A stretch of DNA of 21,400 bases from positions 1-21,400 of the forward strand of contig CAXKVR010000146.1 of NCBI GenBank assembly GCA_964058845.1, given 5' to 3'. Shown piece by piece: positions 1 through 9,681 of the stretch. This DNA is from Carex sylvatica. Lineage: Eukaryota > Streptophyta > Magnoliopsida > Poales > Cyperaceae. Below the pieces are notes generated by a model. The model did not search any database, had not been told where the DNA came from, and saw only the letters and a program-made list of their open reading frames with translations. Made by a program: the position numbers and the translations under genes. The stretch's first letter is position 1. Each line of letters starts with the position of its first letter.

Positions 1-1726
1 GTGGATTCTGGAAAACAGCTTTAATCCCCAAATGTCTATCCGATATGACACAAAAGAATCAATTATCTCTAATTACTTCCAACCTCAACCATCTCATAAA
101 AAGACCCTAGTTGTCAGCACTTTCTTTCTCCACAATTACAAAAGTCACTGGAAGTAATTAGTTTTCGACATCGTACATACATGCCATTAGCAGCCTACCT
201 TGGTACCGTCCCGACATGAAACATGCATCAATACTAATCATTGGTCTGAGAAACGGTATCGCTGCAATACACGCTCCAAATGCCCATGCCGCTCTATAGA
301 AATGCATATCAGTTTCTCAATCAATCGGGGTCAAGGCCACACAATACTTAGTTCCTGAATTGTTTCTTTCGATGGCTTCCAATAGTGGAATGAGCAAGTT
401 GTACGAGTTCTCTCAACTCCCAAACAGATTTGCAATAGCAAGCTCACGGCCTCTCCATAACTTGTTGTACTTGAGGGTTACCTTATTATATTTCTGCATG
501 ACGATATCTCAGATATAATTTATAGGAGAGCACATATCCCTTCTAAATGGTCTTATCAATCTCAAGGACAATCATCTCTGCTGTAAGCTAACAACGATTA
601 GTATGTATTGCCGATACTCTGCACGTATGAGGAATTACTTGTTTGGTAATAATCTAAGATTCTGAAATACCGTTCTGCTTCGCGCAAACCTTAAATTTAC
701 AAAAATCATCTCTCACACCACCTCGTAACGTCTAGGTTCGCTTCTAAGAACCTTGCACTCACAATTCTTATCGAGATGGAACTCATTGATTGCTATCCTT
801 AGAGCCATTTTCGACTCATAAACTACACCCTTAGCCAATAGATTATCGAATATTTTTTTTAGCTGCCGAAAAAATCGACATCTGCAGGCCAAAAACTGGA
901 TATGTCATTGAAACTATTAATCAGATGTGTCATATTTTTCCAACCAATTATCGGGTACTGTGCTTGACGGGATTGTGTCTGACGAGACTGTGATTGTGAC
1001 TAGCTGGGCGGCCCAATATCATCGTCGGAACCCGATAACTCATCTGAGAGCATGTCATCTCCACTTTCCAAACTGTCAGAATCAATTACATCCACATGTA
1101 CATGCGAATAATCAAGTACCTATCTACGGACCTGACTAATACTGGGTCGGGGTCTAACTGGTAGATCCACAGAGGTCCGACTGGTACTGGGTCAGGGTCT
1201 AACTGGTAGATCCATAGAGTTCTGACCGGTACTGGATCGGGATCTTACTGGTACATCCACAGAGTTCTGACTGGTACCGGGTCGGGATCCACAGGGTTTC
1301 GACTGGTACTGGGTCGGGATCGAGGTTCAGGAATCTGACTGGGTACATGTGTCTGACTATTCAGGTTAAATTGGGAATTAAAACAGGTATAGTTCGGTTC
1401 CAATTTTACATATAACTCCAGAACCGGTAACCTATGTGAAAAAATGTCACAATTCCTAAAATCATTTCGAACGATTGTTGGTTTACTACCAGTACTAATT
1501 GATAGTCACGTTGGCCATCGGTAGACATATTAAACCTGACTTAGATTTCTAGATTTACTTGACTAACATTATACCCAACCAAATTATAAATCTCATTCCG
1601 AAGATAATCAAAGTTGTGGTTCACGGTTAGCGGTAATGAATATCTAGCTCGGGTACTGTAAAAGACCCCGTTATCATTGTATTGGATTTTTCCTCCAACA
1701 AAAATTTCCACACAAATACTTGTCAT
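1..1726 (-). pseudogene. Mutator-like (MULE/MuDR) transposase, decayed and cut by the window edge
   Basis: Reading the minus strand gives the plant MULE order. A start codon at 1726 opens 61 codons (MTSICVEIFVGGKIQ...) ending in an in-frame stop at 1543; the same frame continues past it as RFNMSTDGQRDYQLV. Next come a repeat-rich linker (1136-1340) and an acidic Ser/Asp-rich stretch (about 1050-1095). The MuDR DNA-binding-type region follows near 700-830 (KMALRIAINEFHLDKNCEC). The catalytic core lies at about 30-460: WRGRELAIANLFGS, then FYRAAWAFGACIAA, then ISIDACFMSGRYQGRL with the first catalytic Asp, then IVEKESADN, then CVISDRHLGIKAV with a second conserved Asp. Several stops and frame changes show it is dead: the codons at 807 and 1170 are in a different frame from those at 1726, 457 and 238. 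The C-terminal part, where the final catalytic Glu and SWIM zinc finger are expected, lies outside the window. The family would cut and paste DNA with 9-bp target duplications. Confidence 0.9.
1136..1345 (-). repeat. 45-bp tandem repeat inside the MULE linker
   Basis: Units start at 1136, 1181, 1226, 1271 and 1303. The first three are exactly 45 bp and the fourth is shortened to 32 bp. On the minus strand each full unit encodes 15 residues close to TSVDLPVRPRPSTSR, so copy-number change would keep the transposase reading frame. The 32-bp unit breaks that frame and accounts for one of the frame changes in the pseudogene. Confidence 0.85.
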
Positions 1727-1993
1727 TTTTAGTTTTAATTAGTCTGACAATTTAAAAAATAACAACATATAAGTAATTAAAAATTTAAATATTTTAAAAT
1801 TAAATAAATTGTTTTATTATTTTAAAATTATTTAAATAATTATTTATATTTTAAATAATATATATAATTATTTAAATAATTTAAAATAATAACAACTTAC
1901 TGAAAATTAATCGTAGTTTTAGTCTGTGGAAAGCTCAGTCTGCGAGTGAGTGGTCTGCGAGCTGCAGGGCTCGTATTTAAGGGAATCCATAAA
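1727..1993. other. AT-rich upstream region of the MULE
   Basis: From about 1740 to 1895 the sequence is almost pure A and T, with many copies of the palindrome ATTTAAAT/TAATTATTTA. The stretch 1900-1985 is of mixed composition. I see no gene. It is presumably the 5' flank of the transposase gene inside the element, but no terminal repeat can be confirmed because the other end of the element is outside the window. Confidence 0.6.
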
Positions 1994-2183
1994 CTGTAAA
2001 AAATTATTGCAGACTCAGACCCTAAAGCCGCAAAAATTAATTGCGGTTCCATAATTCATACACCGCAATTTTTTTTGCGGTTTTATGCTCTGATTTCGCA
2101 ATAATTTGTTGCAGTTCCTAGATCTGGAATCGCAATTATTTTTTTACGATTTTATGGTCTGAGTCTGTAAAAAAAAATTGCGG
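1994..2183. repeat. Array of six hairpin palindromes at a 34-bp period
   Basis: Palindromes of the form CYGYAA-(about 7 A/T)-TTGCRG sit at 1994-2012, 2028-2046, 2063-2080, 2097-2114, 2131-2148 and 2165-2183. Their starts are 33 to 35 bp apart, with spacers of about 16 bp. The best are 2028-2046 (CCGCAA, 7 bases, TTGCGG) and 2063-2080. The array is also symmetric as a whole: CAGACTCAGACC at 2010-2021 is repeated inverted and perfect at 2156-2167. It could be a MITE or the subterminal region of the MULE whose gene starts at 1726. The spacing and symmetry are seen directly; a role as a transposase-binding array is inference. Confidence 0.75.
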
Positions 2184-3846
2184 ATTGGGTACTTTTGGAA
2201 AACCGATTTTCGTCTGGTTATTTTTTAAAATTTTAATTTTTTTTTTGATATAAATAAAAAAATTGGCATATAACTTCTCTCATGCTAAACTTATCATGTC
2301 ATTACAAAATATATATCTGGTTAACAATAAGTAATCACCAACATAACTATATATTTAATTAAAAGATACTAGCAAAAAAATATTATTCTCTCTAAACATA
2401 CATTATTCTAAATCAAACGGATATCGAAAAAATTAAAACATGCGAATACATATAATTATTTATGTTTGTATCGATATTTACTTCCGCAACTAAAACTGAA
2501 TTTTCGAGTATGTAAAAATTGAATATGGATCCGAATATAGATAATAATATCCAACCCTTTTGCACCCCTAGATATGACATAAATAACTCGCCAAATTGGG
2601 ATTGAGATTTGATTAGTTAGGTACAATTGATCACGTACATTAACCCGACATTAAACCGCTTGGTTGTGAAGTAAAACTTTCAATTTCCTGGCATTAGTAT
2701 TTGTTTGAGAATTGGCTTTGTACCTTAATTGGTGTGAATCATGTATGTGCAAAATGTATTTCAGATAAACTTATTTGTTTCACAATATTTAACCAAAAGT
2801 ATTCATTAATTATGCGCAACTAGAATTATTAGGATTTTCCACTGAGTTGTCCCTTTCTTGGTACCTTAATTTATTTTGATTGCAATAGCGAAATGGTTGA
2901 GTACCTAATTACAACAACAATTATTCTAGCCACTCTCTATTGCGGCATCATTTCAAGGGTCCGAGGATAATTGGTACCACCCTCTAGATTATTTTCAAAA
3001 TATTTTATGTCGAAAATTAATAAATGATTGTACATTGGTTTTTTTCATTAATTTAGTTATATTTTTGACTGAAATTATTTTTTCTATTGATAAAATAAGA
3101 GTCGAGCTTCTAATTACCGATTTTTTTTAAAGCATAAAAAAATAAACCAAATCACCCTGGTTCTGAGGAAATTCGAGAATTATCCGAGCCGCACAGGCGT
3201 TTTACAGTCTCAAATACCGAGGTCCACCCAATACTGCTGTGGTCCCAGTCTAGGGCCCACCCAATGTCTCTGCAGAATTTTTTTAAGCAGACAATGTTTT
3301 TATTTTGTTTAGGTTTTATGGTTTTTATTTTTTTTATGTTTTTTATATATATTATGTGTAATTGTTATTTTGTGTTAAATATCATTTATTTTAAAAATAT
3401 TGTTTGTTTATCGTATCTGTCTTATGAGTATATTGTTTATTTTAAAAATGTCGTTCGTTTGAAATATCATTTGAATAAGAAGAGATAATGATATAATGAA
3501 TTATAAAGTTATATCTCTCATACGAAAAATAATATCTAAAACTAATTGTTCTAGGCGTGGTTCTCTCCCAATTTATTTTACACTTTATCATTTAATTTCA
3601 AGGCTATAAATTTAACACCGTAGTACATCCAATAAAAAATTTTAGAGTTGGACGTCATAAAAAAATAAATGTTTAATTTTATACACTGCATTTTCTTATA
3701 TAAAACATACGTTACTTCATAAAAAAAAAGTATATTTTAATTATTGAATCGATACGCAAGTTCAAAATTATTTTGACTACAAACATATTTTGGATTTTTT
3801 TTTTAATCACCATAATAGAAAATTCTTTTAATATGTTTTACGCCAG
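2184..3846. other. No gene seen; AT-rich intergenic
   Basis: Mostly A/T-rich sequence without coding signal. The T-rich open stretch at 3264-3488 has the hydrophobic composition expected of random T-runs and matches no family I know. A slightly GC-richer patch at 3187-3275 carries a direct repeat of CCACCCAAT (3224 and 3257) and is not recognised. Confidence 0.6.
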
Positions 3847-3954
3847 GTGTCCTACCCTGTATCTATTACCCTGTGACATCCTTTGATTATAAATATGTAG
3901 TGCATAAAATACCCCACAAACAGTACCGAATTTAATAGATACAGGTTAGGACAT
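3847..3954. repeat. Short inverted repeat, possible MITE remnant
   Basis: The 22 bases at 3847-3868 match the reverse complement of 3933-3954 at 20 positions; the shared core is TCTATTA/TAATAGA next to ACAGG and AGGAC. The 64-bp loop has no coding signal. No target duplication is evident, so the element type is open. Confidence 0.5.
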
Positions 3955-4561
3955 TCAATAATTGAGAATTTTTCATGAAAAATTGAAAACTATCTTGTTT
4001 ATGTTAACTGCTATGGTACTACTATTAAAATAATGACATGGATTATGAGTAATAATTTTTTTTTCTCTTAACCAGTGAATCACCAACTTATTTTTAAGAA
4101 AACCATATGTCATAAATTCAGCATTTCAGTTTATATGTTCAAATTTATAATTAATGTTAGATAATCCATTTTTTTGTTCAAATCTATGAATACCAATATT
4201 AAATGCCTTCTGTAATTTTTGTGTTAGACCATGGCCCCACGCTTCGCAGCGGACCCGCAATTTTTGAGTGAATATATTTTAAAAACATTTACAAATGTAA
4301 AAAATCAGTAAATACTATAATCTATTTATAATGTGGTTTAAAACATAAATTAACAAATAAAACAAGCTGATACATATAATATTAGCGTAGCCAGTAACTA
4401 TTTTGTATTTAATTTAGATCTTAATTACAATGAAAAATGAAGATGATAAGCATAGTTTTTTTTTTTTTTATTGAATGGTACATTTCGTAACACGAGTCAT
4501 GAATTCTATAATAGCTAAAAAAGAAAAGTTGCAAGTGAAGTATATTTTATCGATGATTAAA
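3955..4561. other. No gene seen; contains a GC-rich mini-hairpin
   Basis: AT-rich non-coding sequence. The only contrast is 4230-4260, where CCCCACGCTTCGCAGCGGAC stands out by its GC content and can fold through CGCT/AGCG. Such hairpins occur near Helitron 3' ends, but no CTRR terminus follows, so I do not call one. Confidence 0.45.
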
Positions 4562-4967
4562 GAGGAGGGTTCCAATGCACCATTATTTTGGTGCTTCAAT
4601 ATGCACCACATCTTTTATCTTTATTTTTAAAGTCCGAACAGTTGATTCGAACCGTTCAACATGATCTTCATAATAAAATATGCTTGGAGACCAAATTTTA
4701 TATTTTTTAGAATTTTCTTACTATTGTTTTAGATAGGTACAATATGACTTTATCGGATATTTCAGAATCTCCTTAAAAATGTGATTTTGTATCTATCTAA
4801 AAAAATAGTAAAAAAATTCTAAAAAATATAAAATTTGGTCTCCAAGCATATTTTATTATGAAGATCATGTTGAGCGGTTCGAATCAACTGTTCAGACTTT
4901 AAAAATAGAAATAAATGACATAATGCATATTAAAACACCAAAATGATGATGCATTTGAACCCTCCTC
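4562..4967. mobile_element. Foldback MITE with about 180-bp inverted arms
   Basis: The left arm starts GAGGAGGGTTCCAATGCACC and the right arm ends with the matching GAACCCTCCTC. The two arms stay complementary through the motif GTTGATTCGAACCGTTCAAC (4641-4660, inverted at 4869-4888) and through CTTGGAGACCAAATTTTATA, up to a short AT-rich centre near 4740-4790. It has no coding capacity, so it would depend on a transposase made elsewhere. A transcript would form a long hairpin. No convincing target duplication was found at these edges. It is related to the element at 9947-10322. Confidence 0.88.
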
Positions 4968-4995
4968 ATTTTCTAAAGAGGTAGATCTTTTAGTA

Positions 4996-5205
4996 GGAGT
5001 AGGAGTAGGTCCGATGCCCATTGGACCTACTTTGGTTCGATGGATGTTGTGACCATCCAATTGCATCAAGATTCGTGCAATATGTAATAAAATCTGTGCA
5101 AATTTTATCAATTTCATTGTGCACAGAACTTAATGCTGATCGTACAGTGATAGAGTCCATCAAATCTAAAAGTAGGTCCAATGGACATCGGACCTACTCC
5201 TATCT
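4996..5205. mobile_element. Mutator-like MITE with 10-bp target duplication
   Basis: Imperfect terminal inverted repeats of about 38 bp contain GGAGTAGGTCCGATG at the left and the complementary CATCGGACCTACTCC at the right; the inner part continues CCATTGGACCTACTTT. The element is flanked by TCTTTTAGTA at 4986-4995 and again at 5206-5215, a perfect 10-bp direct repeat. Mutator-type insertions usually make 9-bp (range about 8 to 11) duplications, which fits. It is about 210 bp and non-coding. The perfect duplication suggests a fairly recent insertion. Open frames on both strands here are fortuitous. Confidence 0.85.
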
Positions 5206-5215
5206 TCTTTTAGTA

Positions 5216-5479
5216 ACAATAGTCCGTCCCATTGGATTACTTAATCAAGTTCTGGCCAGGATGTCCTGCACTATTCGTTAAAGATCCTATGGCCCAGAAG
5301 ACCAGAACTGTAACAATATGTTTCCGTACAAAAGACAGCACAGCATGAATTGACAAATAACTCGTACCAAGCTAGAAACGTGCCCAATGATTTTTCCTCA
5401 AAAAAAAAAATTAAAAAAAAAAACTAGAAACGTAAACGGTTGATTGGCTGGCTGCCTGGCTCCCTCCCTGGAATTCGAA
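5216..5479. other. No gene seen
   Basis: Mixed sequence with two A-runs near 5401-5422 and a related pair CTAGAAACGT at 5374 and 5424. A CTGGCTGCCTGGCTCCCTCC stretch lies near 5448. No coding signal was recognised. Confidence 0.5.
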
Positions 5480-6013
5480 TTTTTTTCACAAACCATAATT
5501 AATAAATAAAAGATTAGAAAACTTTTTTTTTTTTAAACCATAAGGACCGGACGGTCCGTCCGATCTCCAATTTTTTTTTTTCTCCAGACCGAACGGTCCA
5601 CTTTTTTTTTTTTCCATTTTTTTTTTCACGAAAGCTGTTGCAGAAGATCCGCCGAATTATTTTTTTCTCCATACCGGACGAACCATTCAGTCTCAATTTT
5701 TTTTTTCCCATCTGCGGCCACAGAAGATCCATTCCTGCATTTTTTTTTCGCTCGGTCTCCCTGTAACCCGACTCCTCTTAGATCTCTCTTTTCTGCGTCG
5801 CACTTTCCTATTTTTTTTTTCCTTCATTCTTCCTCTTACTTTCTTCCTCATTCAAATTTTTTTTTAACTGAAGAAATAATTTCAATGTAAAGATAAAGTA
5901 AACTTTTTAATTTTTTTAAAGAAATAATTATTAGTAGTTTGACTGAACTATTATTGACCCGACAATTTTAATTGGAGATCGAATTAGGGATTCGGTCTCC
6001 ATGTTTTTTTTTT
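5480..6013. repeat. Ladder of T-tracts separated by GC-richer islands
   Basis: Uninterrupted T runs occur at 5480-5486, 5523-5534, 5571-5581, 5602-5613, 5617-5626, 5660-5666, 5697-5706, 5740-5748, 5811-5820, 5857-5865 and 6004-6013, each 7 to 12 long. The islands between them are much richer in G and C and partly repeated: CAGAAGATCC at 5641 and 5721, and GGACGGTCC/GAACGGTCC at 5549 and 5591. CGGACGG-T-CCGTCCG at 5548-5562 is a perfect odd palindrome. The islands after 5760 are CT-rich like a plant 5' leader. The origin is unknown; the lysine-rich minus-strand frame is a by-product of the T-tracts. Confidence 0.7.
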
Positions 6014-6053
6014 AATATAAATATCCATCTTCTTCCTTACTCCAACAGACAAT

Positions 6054-6078
6054 TGGGCATCGGACCTACTCCTATCTC
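6054..6078. repeat. Orphan terminal repeat of the Mutator-like MITE
   Basis: AATTGGGCATCGGACCTACT and the following CCTATC match the right terminal repeat of the element at 4996-5205 (and share GGGCATCGG with the complement of its left end), in the same orientation as the right end. No partner end was found nearby. It could be a solo end of a deleted copy, or the outer end of a larger element into which the small one inserted. Confidence 0.65.
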
Positions 6079-6079
6079 G

Positions 6080-7554
6080 AGCCGGTGACGCCTGACGGAT
6101 CGAAACATACTCCAATCATCCGAGATATATTAAATTTTCAGTTTATTTAAAGTCAGATCGTATTTAATTTGATGTCTATTCAGAATGCATACCGATTTTT
6201 TTTTATTAATATCCATAAATAAAAAAATTACAAAAATATTCAAGGGTTTTGAGGATTTATAAAAATGCCAAAATCACCATAATTTCTGACTTTATTTTTT
6301 CTTTCAGGGTCGCTAGGAATTTTGGCGCTGATTTATTTTCAGAGCCATTAGAAAACCTGACAGTTCTGAGTATATATTGTTTTTTTTATTTGACATCATT
6401 TGACAGATTCAAATTGATTTTTAATTTTTTCTATTTTAATTAAATAAAAAAATTTATGATTTTTTTATTTATTCTATTGAAATATTATAAATATTTGTAT
6501 ATTTCTTTTGGAATACTATAGAATTAAATTTATTAGAAACACTGCGACAAATAATTCAAATCAAGATTTTATGTGACCGTAAGAAAATTAAATTATTTCT
6601 TTGTGTGTTATTGGAAACATATAAAAAAGCATGTTATATATACACAAATAAAAACTGAAGAAAACGTTTACAGCTCGTGACTCACTATAAAATTTTGATC
6701 AATTTGTATTAATTTGGACTTCACTCTTATGTCAAAAAAAAAAATCAACTCGTTTGATTAGACTTTTAGTTAGTTTGATGTCGAACTCAGATTATTTTCA
6801 TCGACTCATTTGAATTTTATTAGAAATAACATGATATATAATTATATTACTCTAAGGTAATGTTTTTCGTGTGTGAAGTTGCATATTTAAAATCCGGATA
6901 GAGAAATCTGTTGTGAATATTAAATAATTAGATGGATTGGCCTCTAATTCAACTTTTACTCAAAAAATAATTATATTACTCAAATAGCTAGTCATTAAAT
7001 GTAAATAATTTTAAATTTAAATTATAGAATGAACAATGAATTGCCTACGGGTTTTAATAAAATTTATTTGGAAAGTTACTTTATGTAATCTGTAGAAATA
7101 ATAAATTAGTTTACACTTTAAGTAGTTAAGACAATATAATAATAAATACAAAAGGGTCTTAATAATTGAGCTTGTACAGAATTCTGAATTCGACTATGTT
7201 TATAATCAAATCAACTTAGAATTGAAGTCCTTTTCATGAACTGGAGTCATTTGCCATTTTTTTTCATAATTACCTTAAAATCACATCAAAATATTTATTA
7301 ATAATAGTTGCATAAATAGTGTGAGGCATTTTCCTTTTACTAATTCAAATTTAGAAATTTGTAGTCTTTATGGTATATCAACAGATTTCTTTCATGCACA
7401 CTTTAGCACAACTGCATGCATGCTTGGATTAGTAATGATAACTAAAAATCATGATGAATATAATAAACAAGACATAAAGCTGCAGAAAATTGTCTTAAAA
7501 TTGTTACAAAAATAGATTGTGCAAAAATAGAGCAAAATAAAAAAAAAAATCATG
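6080..7554. other. No gene seen; AT-rich intergenic
   Basis: Long AT-rich stretch. Near 6290-6320 a pyrimidine tract ending in CAG resembles a splice acceptor, followed by about 60 bases of moderate GC content, but the reading frame (6249-6443) matches nothing I recognise. The open stretch 7321-7515 has biased composition and no known motif. Both are treated as chance. Confidence 0.55.
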
Positions 7555-7715
7555 TACAAGACTTTTAATATTATCACTACAGTCTTGTACAAAATAAAAA
7601 AAATTATATATCATGTAAAGTCTTGTACAAAAATATATTGTTTGTGACAAATTTTTAATATTATCATTATTTAATTACATCATTAGCTTTTAATATTATT
7701 ACTATTTAATTATTT
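7555..7715. repeat. Cluster of short repeats
   Basis: TACAAGACT at 7555-7563 is inverted as AGTCTTGTA at 7581-7589, and AGTCTTGTACAAAA appears again near 7619. TTTTAATATTAT occurs three times, followed twice by an ATTTAATTA motif. This looks like degenerate tandem or foldback repeat material without coding potential. Confidence 0.45.
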
Positions 7716-8337
7716 ACACTGTTGATTATTCTTAGCAATTAAATGTTTGGATTGTTGACACCTCTCTTTGTTTCATTGCCTACTTTATTAATTGAGGCCA
7801 AGTTCTGGCCTCTAGGAAAGGTCTCTGGACTGGTCCATCCTTAGTTCTGCCAAATTACTATACATACCACATTGACAATACTACCATGTAGCTCTGAAGC
7901 TCTCTTATATATGTCAAGCTACTTTGCAATACTGCATTTTATATGCTCTTCTAGTTTGGTACGTAGATCTCTTTAATTTAATCTTTTAATTAATGAGTGT
8001 TATATATAAAACTTTACTTCTCATCGTGAATTGATTATGGAAGTAATTTGTTTTTGTTTCGTCCAATGATCAAGTGTTGACATGAACGGTGTTGTACTCA
8101 CATGGACAACTTTTTTCTGACTGGATTGTTATATCAACAAAAATTCAGTAAAATAATTTATTAATTCGTTATTTTACAAGACAAGAAAAAAGTGCTACTG
8201 TATAAGTAAATGGTATTTATATTTACGATGAGATAATATAAATCATTCTAAATTGGAGTTGTGTTATAAATTATATGAAATTTTTTTGATTGTGACAAGT
8301 TAGTTTATGAAGAACTAATTTTGACAATGATCGCCCA

Positions 8338-8339
<2 letters not shown>
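7716..8339. other. No gene seen; one higher-complexity island
   Basis: Positions 7745-7970 are less AT-biased than their surroundings and include GGCCAAGTTCTGGCC, a small hairpin near 7797, and a TATA-like CTTATATATG near 7903. No protein frame or known small RNA was recognised. The rest is AT-rich. Confidence 0.4.
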
Positions 8340-8369
<30 letters not shown>

Positions 8370-8390
8370 ACACACCCACACACACACACA
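8340..8390. repeat. 30-bp poly-C tract followed by CA microsatellite
   Basis: A run of 30 C residues covers 8340-8369, followed at once by CACACCCACACACACACACA to 8390. Long C tracts are rare in AT-rich plant DNA and can fold into i-motif (C strand) or G-quadruplex (G strand) structures. The exact length is likely to vary between individuals and sequencing reads. Confidence 0.95.
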
Positions 8391-8754
8391 AGAAAAGTTA
8401 GTATACTATATTCAATGCTCAATTTTGTAATTATGAAAACACATGAATATCCTTAATAATTTATGGTATAATATTTAAATACTTATGATTTATGGCATTT
8501 TAATTTGTAGAAAGTTAATTAGTATTTTTTTAATGTAGATAATTAATTAAATATCTAGAATACATAAATCTGCTATTTCTTTCTTCTTCTTTTGTTGGCT
8601 TTAACTTATTTTTATAGAAAGATATAATTTCACAAGTAATCAAAATAATGAAATTAGGAATTAGTATTAACTTAAAAAATCGATTGTAAAAATTATAAAG
8701 TATCATAATCAATAAAAATATTTAAACAAGTATAAATTTATCAATGATATCATG
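8391..8754. other. No gene seen
   Basis: AT-rich sequence. The minus-strand open stretch 8530-8712 has no recognisable domain and is treated as chance. Confidence 0.5.
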
Positions 8755-8988
8755 CAGGGGCGGATCTCAATGTATTGGAAAGCTAAGCCACATCTATAAT
8801 TTTAAAATTTTATGTATTTATGTTGAAACTTGTAGTCCCCGCCATTTCAATAATAAGTAAATATTTACTTGTAGTCTAGTAGTTATAACTCTATTTTATA
8901 GTTGAGAAATATTTAATTCAAATTTCACTTATCACACTGCAATTTAATTTTCAACCTCCTTCATAAAAAGTTTCTAGTTCCGCTTCTG
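8755..8988. mobile_element. hAT-like MITE remnant
   Basis: The left end CAGGGGCGGATCT and the right end AGTTCCGCTTCTG (complement CAGAAGCGGAACT) form an imperfect terminal repeat of the common plant type starting CAGGGGCGGA. The inside is non-coding. The 8-bp flanks (8747-8754 and 8989-8996) do not match, so the target duplication is lost or my edges are off. Inside, degenerate sequences like tRNA box A (about 8873) and box B (about 8915) occur, so a SINE-derived piece is an alternative. Confidence 0.5.
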
Positions 8989-9227
8989 AAATTATAGTCA
9001 TTTTTTTCTTAAGATTGAGCATTAAATAGTAAATAAACTGCATGGGGTGTTTGTAACTGAAGTGATCATCAAAAATAGAAAAATTCGTCAAATCTGGACC
9101 CAAAAACAATCAAACATGTTTTAAAATTTCATCCTTACAAGAACCGACTTCTGCACTAGTGATGTCGAGCAAAAGGATTTAATATAAAAGAATAGTAAAC
9201 AAGCATGCATAACAAGTAATTAACAAC

Positions 9228-9449
9228 ATGTACACATCAATCCACAGTAATTTGGTTGCTCGCCAGGACAGGATTTTTATAACACCCCGGGGTCCGGGCC
9301 AAGGCCATATCCTAGTCACTTTCCCTTCGTTGGCATTTTCGTTGGATCCATGCATGTTTGCATTGTGCTCTTGTAATTGGTTGCTCGTAATGACTGAGTG
9401 GTCTGTTGATGAACATGGCTACAGGACTCAACGACTTTGTAATGTTTAG
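9228..9449. other. GC-richer island of unknown origin
   Basis: This stretch is clearly richer in G and C than its surroundings, notably around CACCCCGGGGTCCGGGCC near 9283. TTGGTTGCTCG occurs at 9252-9262 and again at 9377-9387. A 73-codon frame is open on the plus strand, but I recognise no family on either strand. It could be a captured gene fragment or part of an old LTR. Confidence 0.4.
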
Positions 9450-9500
9450 ATAGGGTTGATGATCAAGTTATCATTATTAAACAAGATTTTAAATAGTATT

Positions 9501-9681
9501 AATAGCGCTATAGTTTTAAAATCTGAAAGAACAATAGCGCAGCTATTGTGCACTTATAGCTAGCTATTTAGAATTTTGATTAAAATAATAATAATTAATG
9601 ACGCTATAGCTTTTAAGATCCGAAAAAATTATAGCATAATTATTGCGTAGCTATAGTTAACCATTTAAAATTATAATATTA
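9501..9681. repeat. Two degenerate tandem copies with CGCTATAG motifs
   Basis: Copy one (9501-9583) and copy two (9597-9681) run in parallel: GCGCTATAGTTTTAAAATC against ACGCTATAGCTTTTAAGATC, then TATTGTGCACTTATAGCTAG against TATTGCGTAGCTATAG, then CTATTTAGAATT against CCATTTAAAATT. The offset is about 96 to 100 bp. It is non-coding and probably an old dispersed repeat. Confidence 0.55.

Noticed and set aside
927..1139. Plus-strand 70-codon frame
   Set aside because: It is the antisense of the acidic linker of the MULE transposase.
1994..2183. CRISPR-like array (repeat about 18 bp, spacer about 16 bp)
   Set aside because: The palindromes are degenerate and AT-filled, the spacers are far too short, and the surrounding sequence is plant DNA.
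3264..3488. Small membrane protein
   Set aside because: The hydrophobic Phe/Ile/Tyr composition is what T-rich DNA gives by chance; no start context or homolog recognised.
4222..4260. Helitron 3' end
   Set aside because: A GC-rich hairpin is present but no CTRR terminus follows it and no 5' TC end was found.
4558..4981. TAAAGAGG at both sides as target duplication of the first MITE
   Set aside because: The direct repeat overlaps the left terminal repeat and lies 6 bp outside the right one, so it does not fit the element ends.
4899..5281. Three overlapping frames across the MITEs
   Set aside because: They run over terminal inverted repeats and target duplications and match no protein family.
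5514..5732. Lysine-rich protein on the minus strand
   Set aside because: The lysines come only from the T-tracts read as AAA codons; there is no domain or conserved composition.
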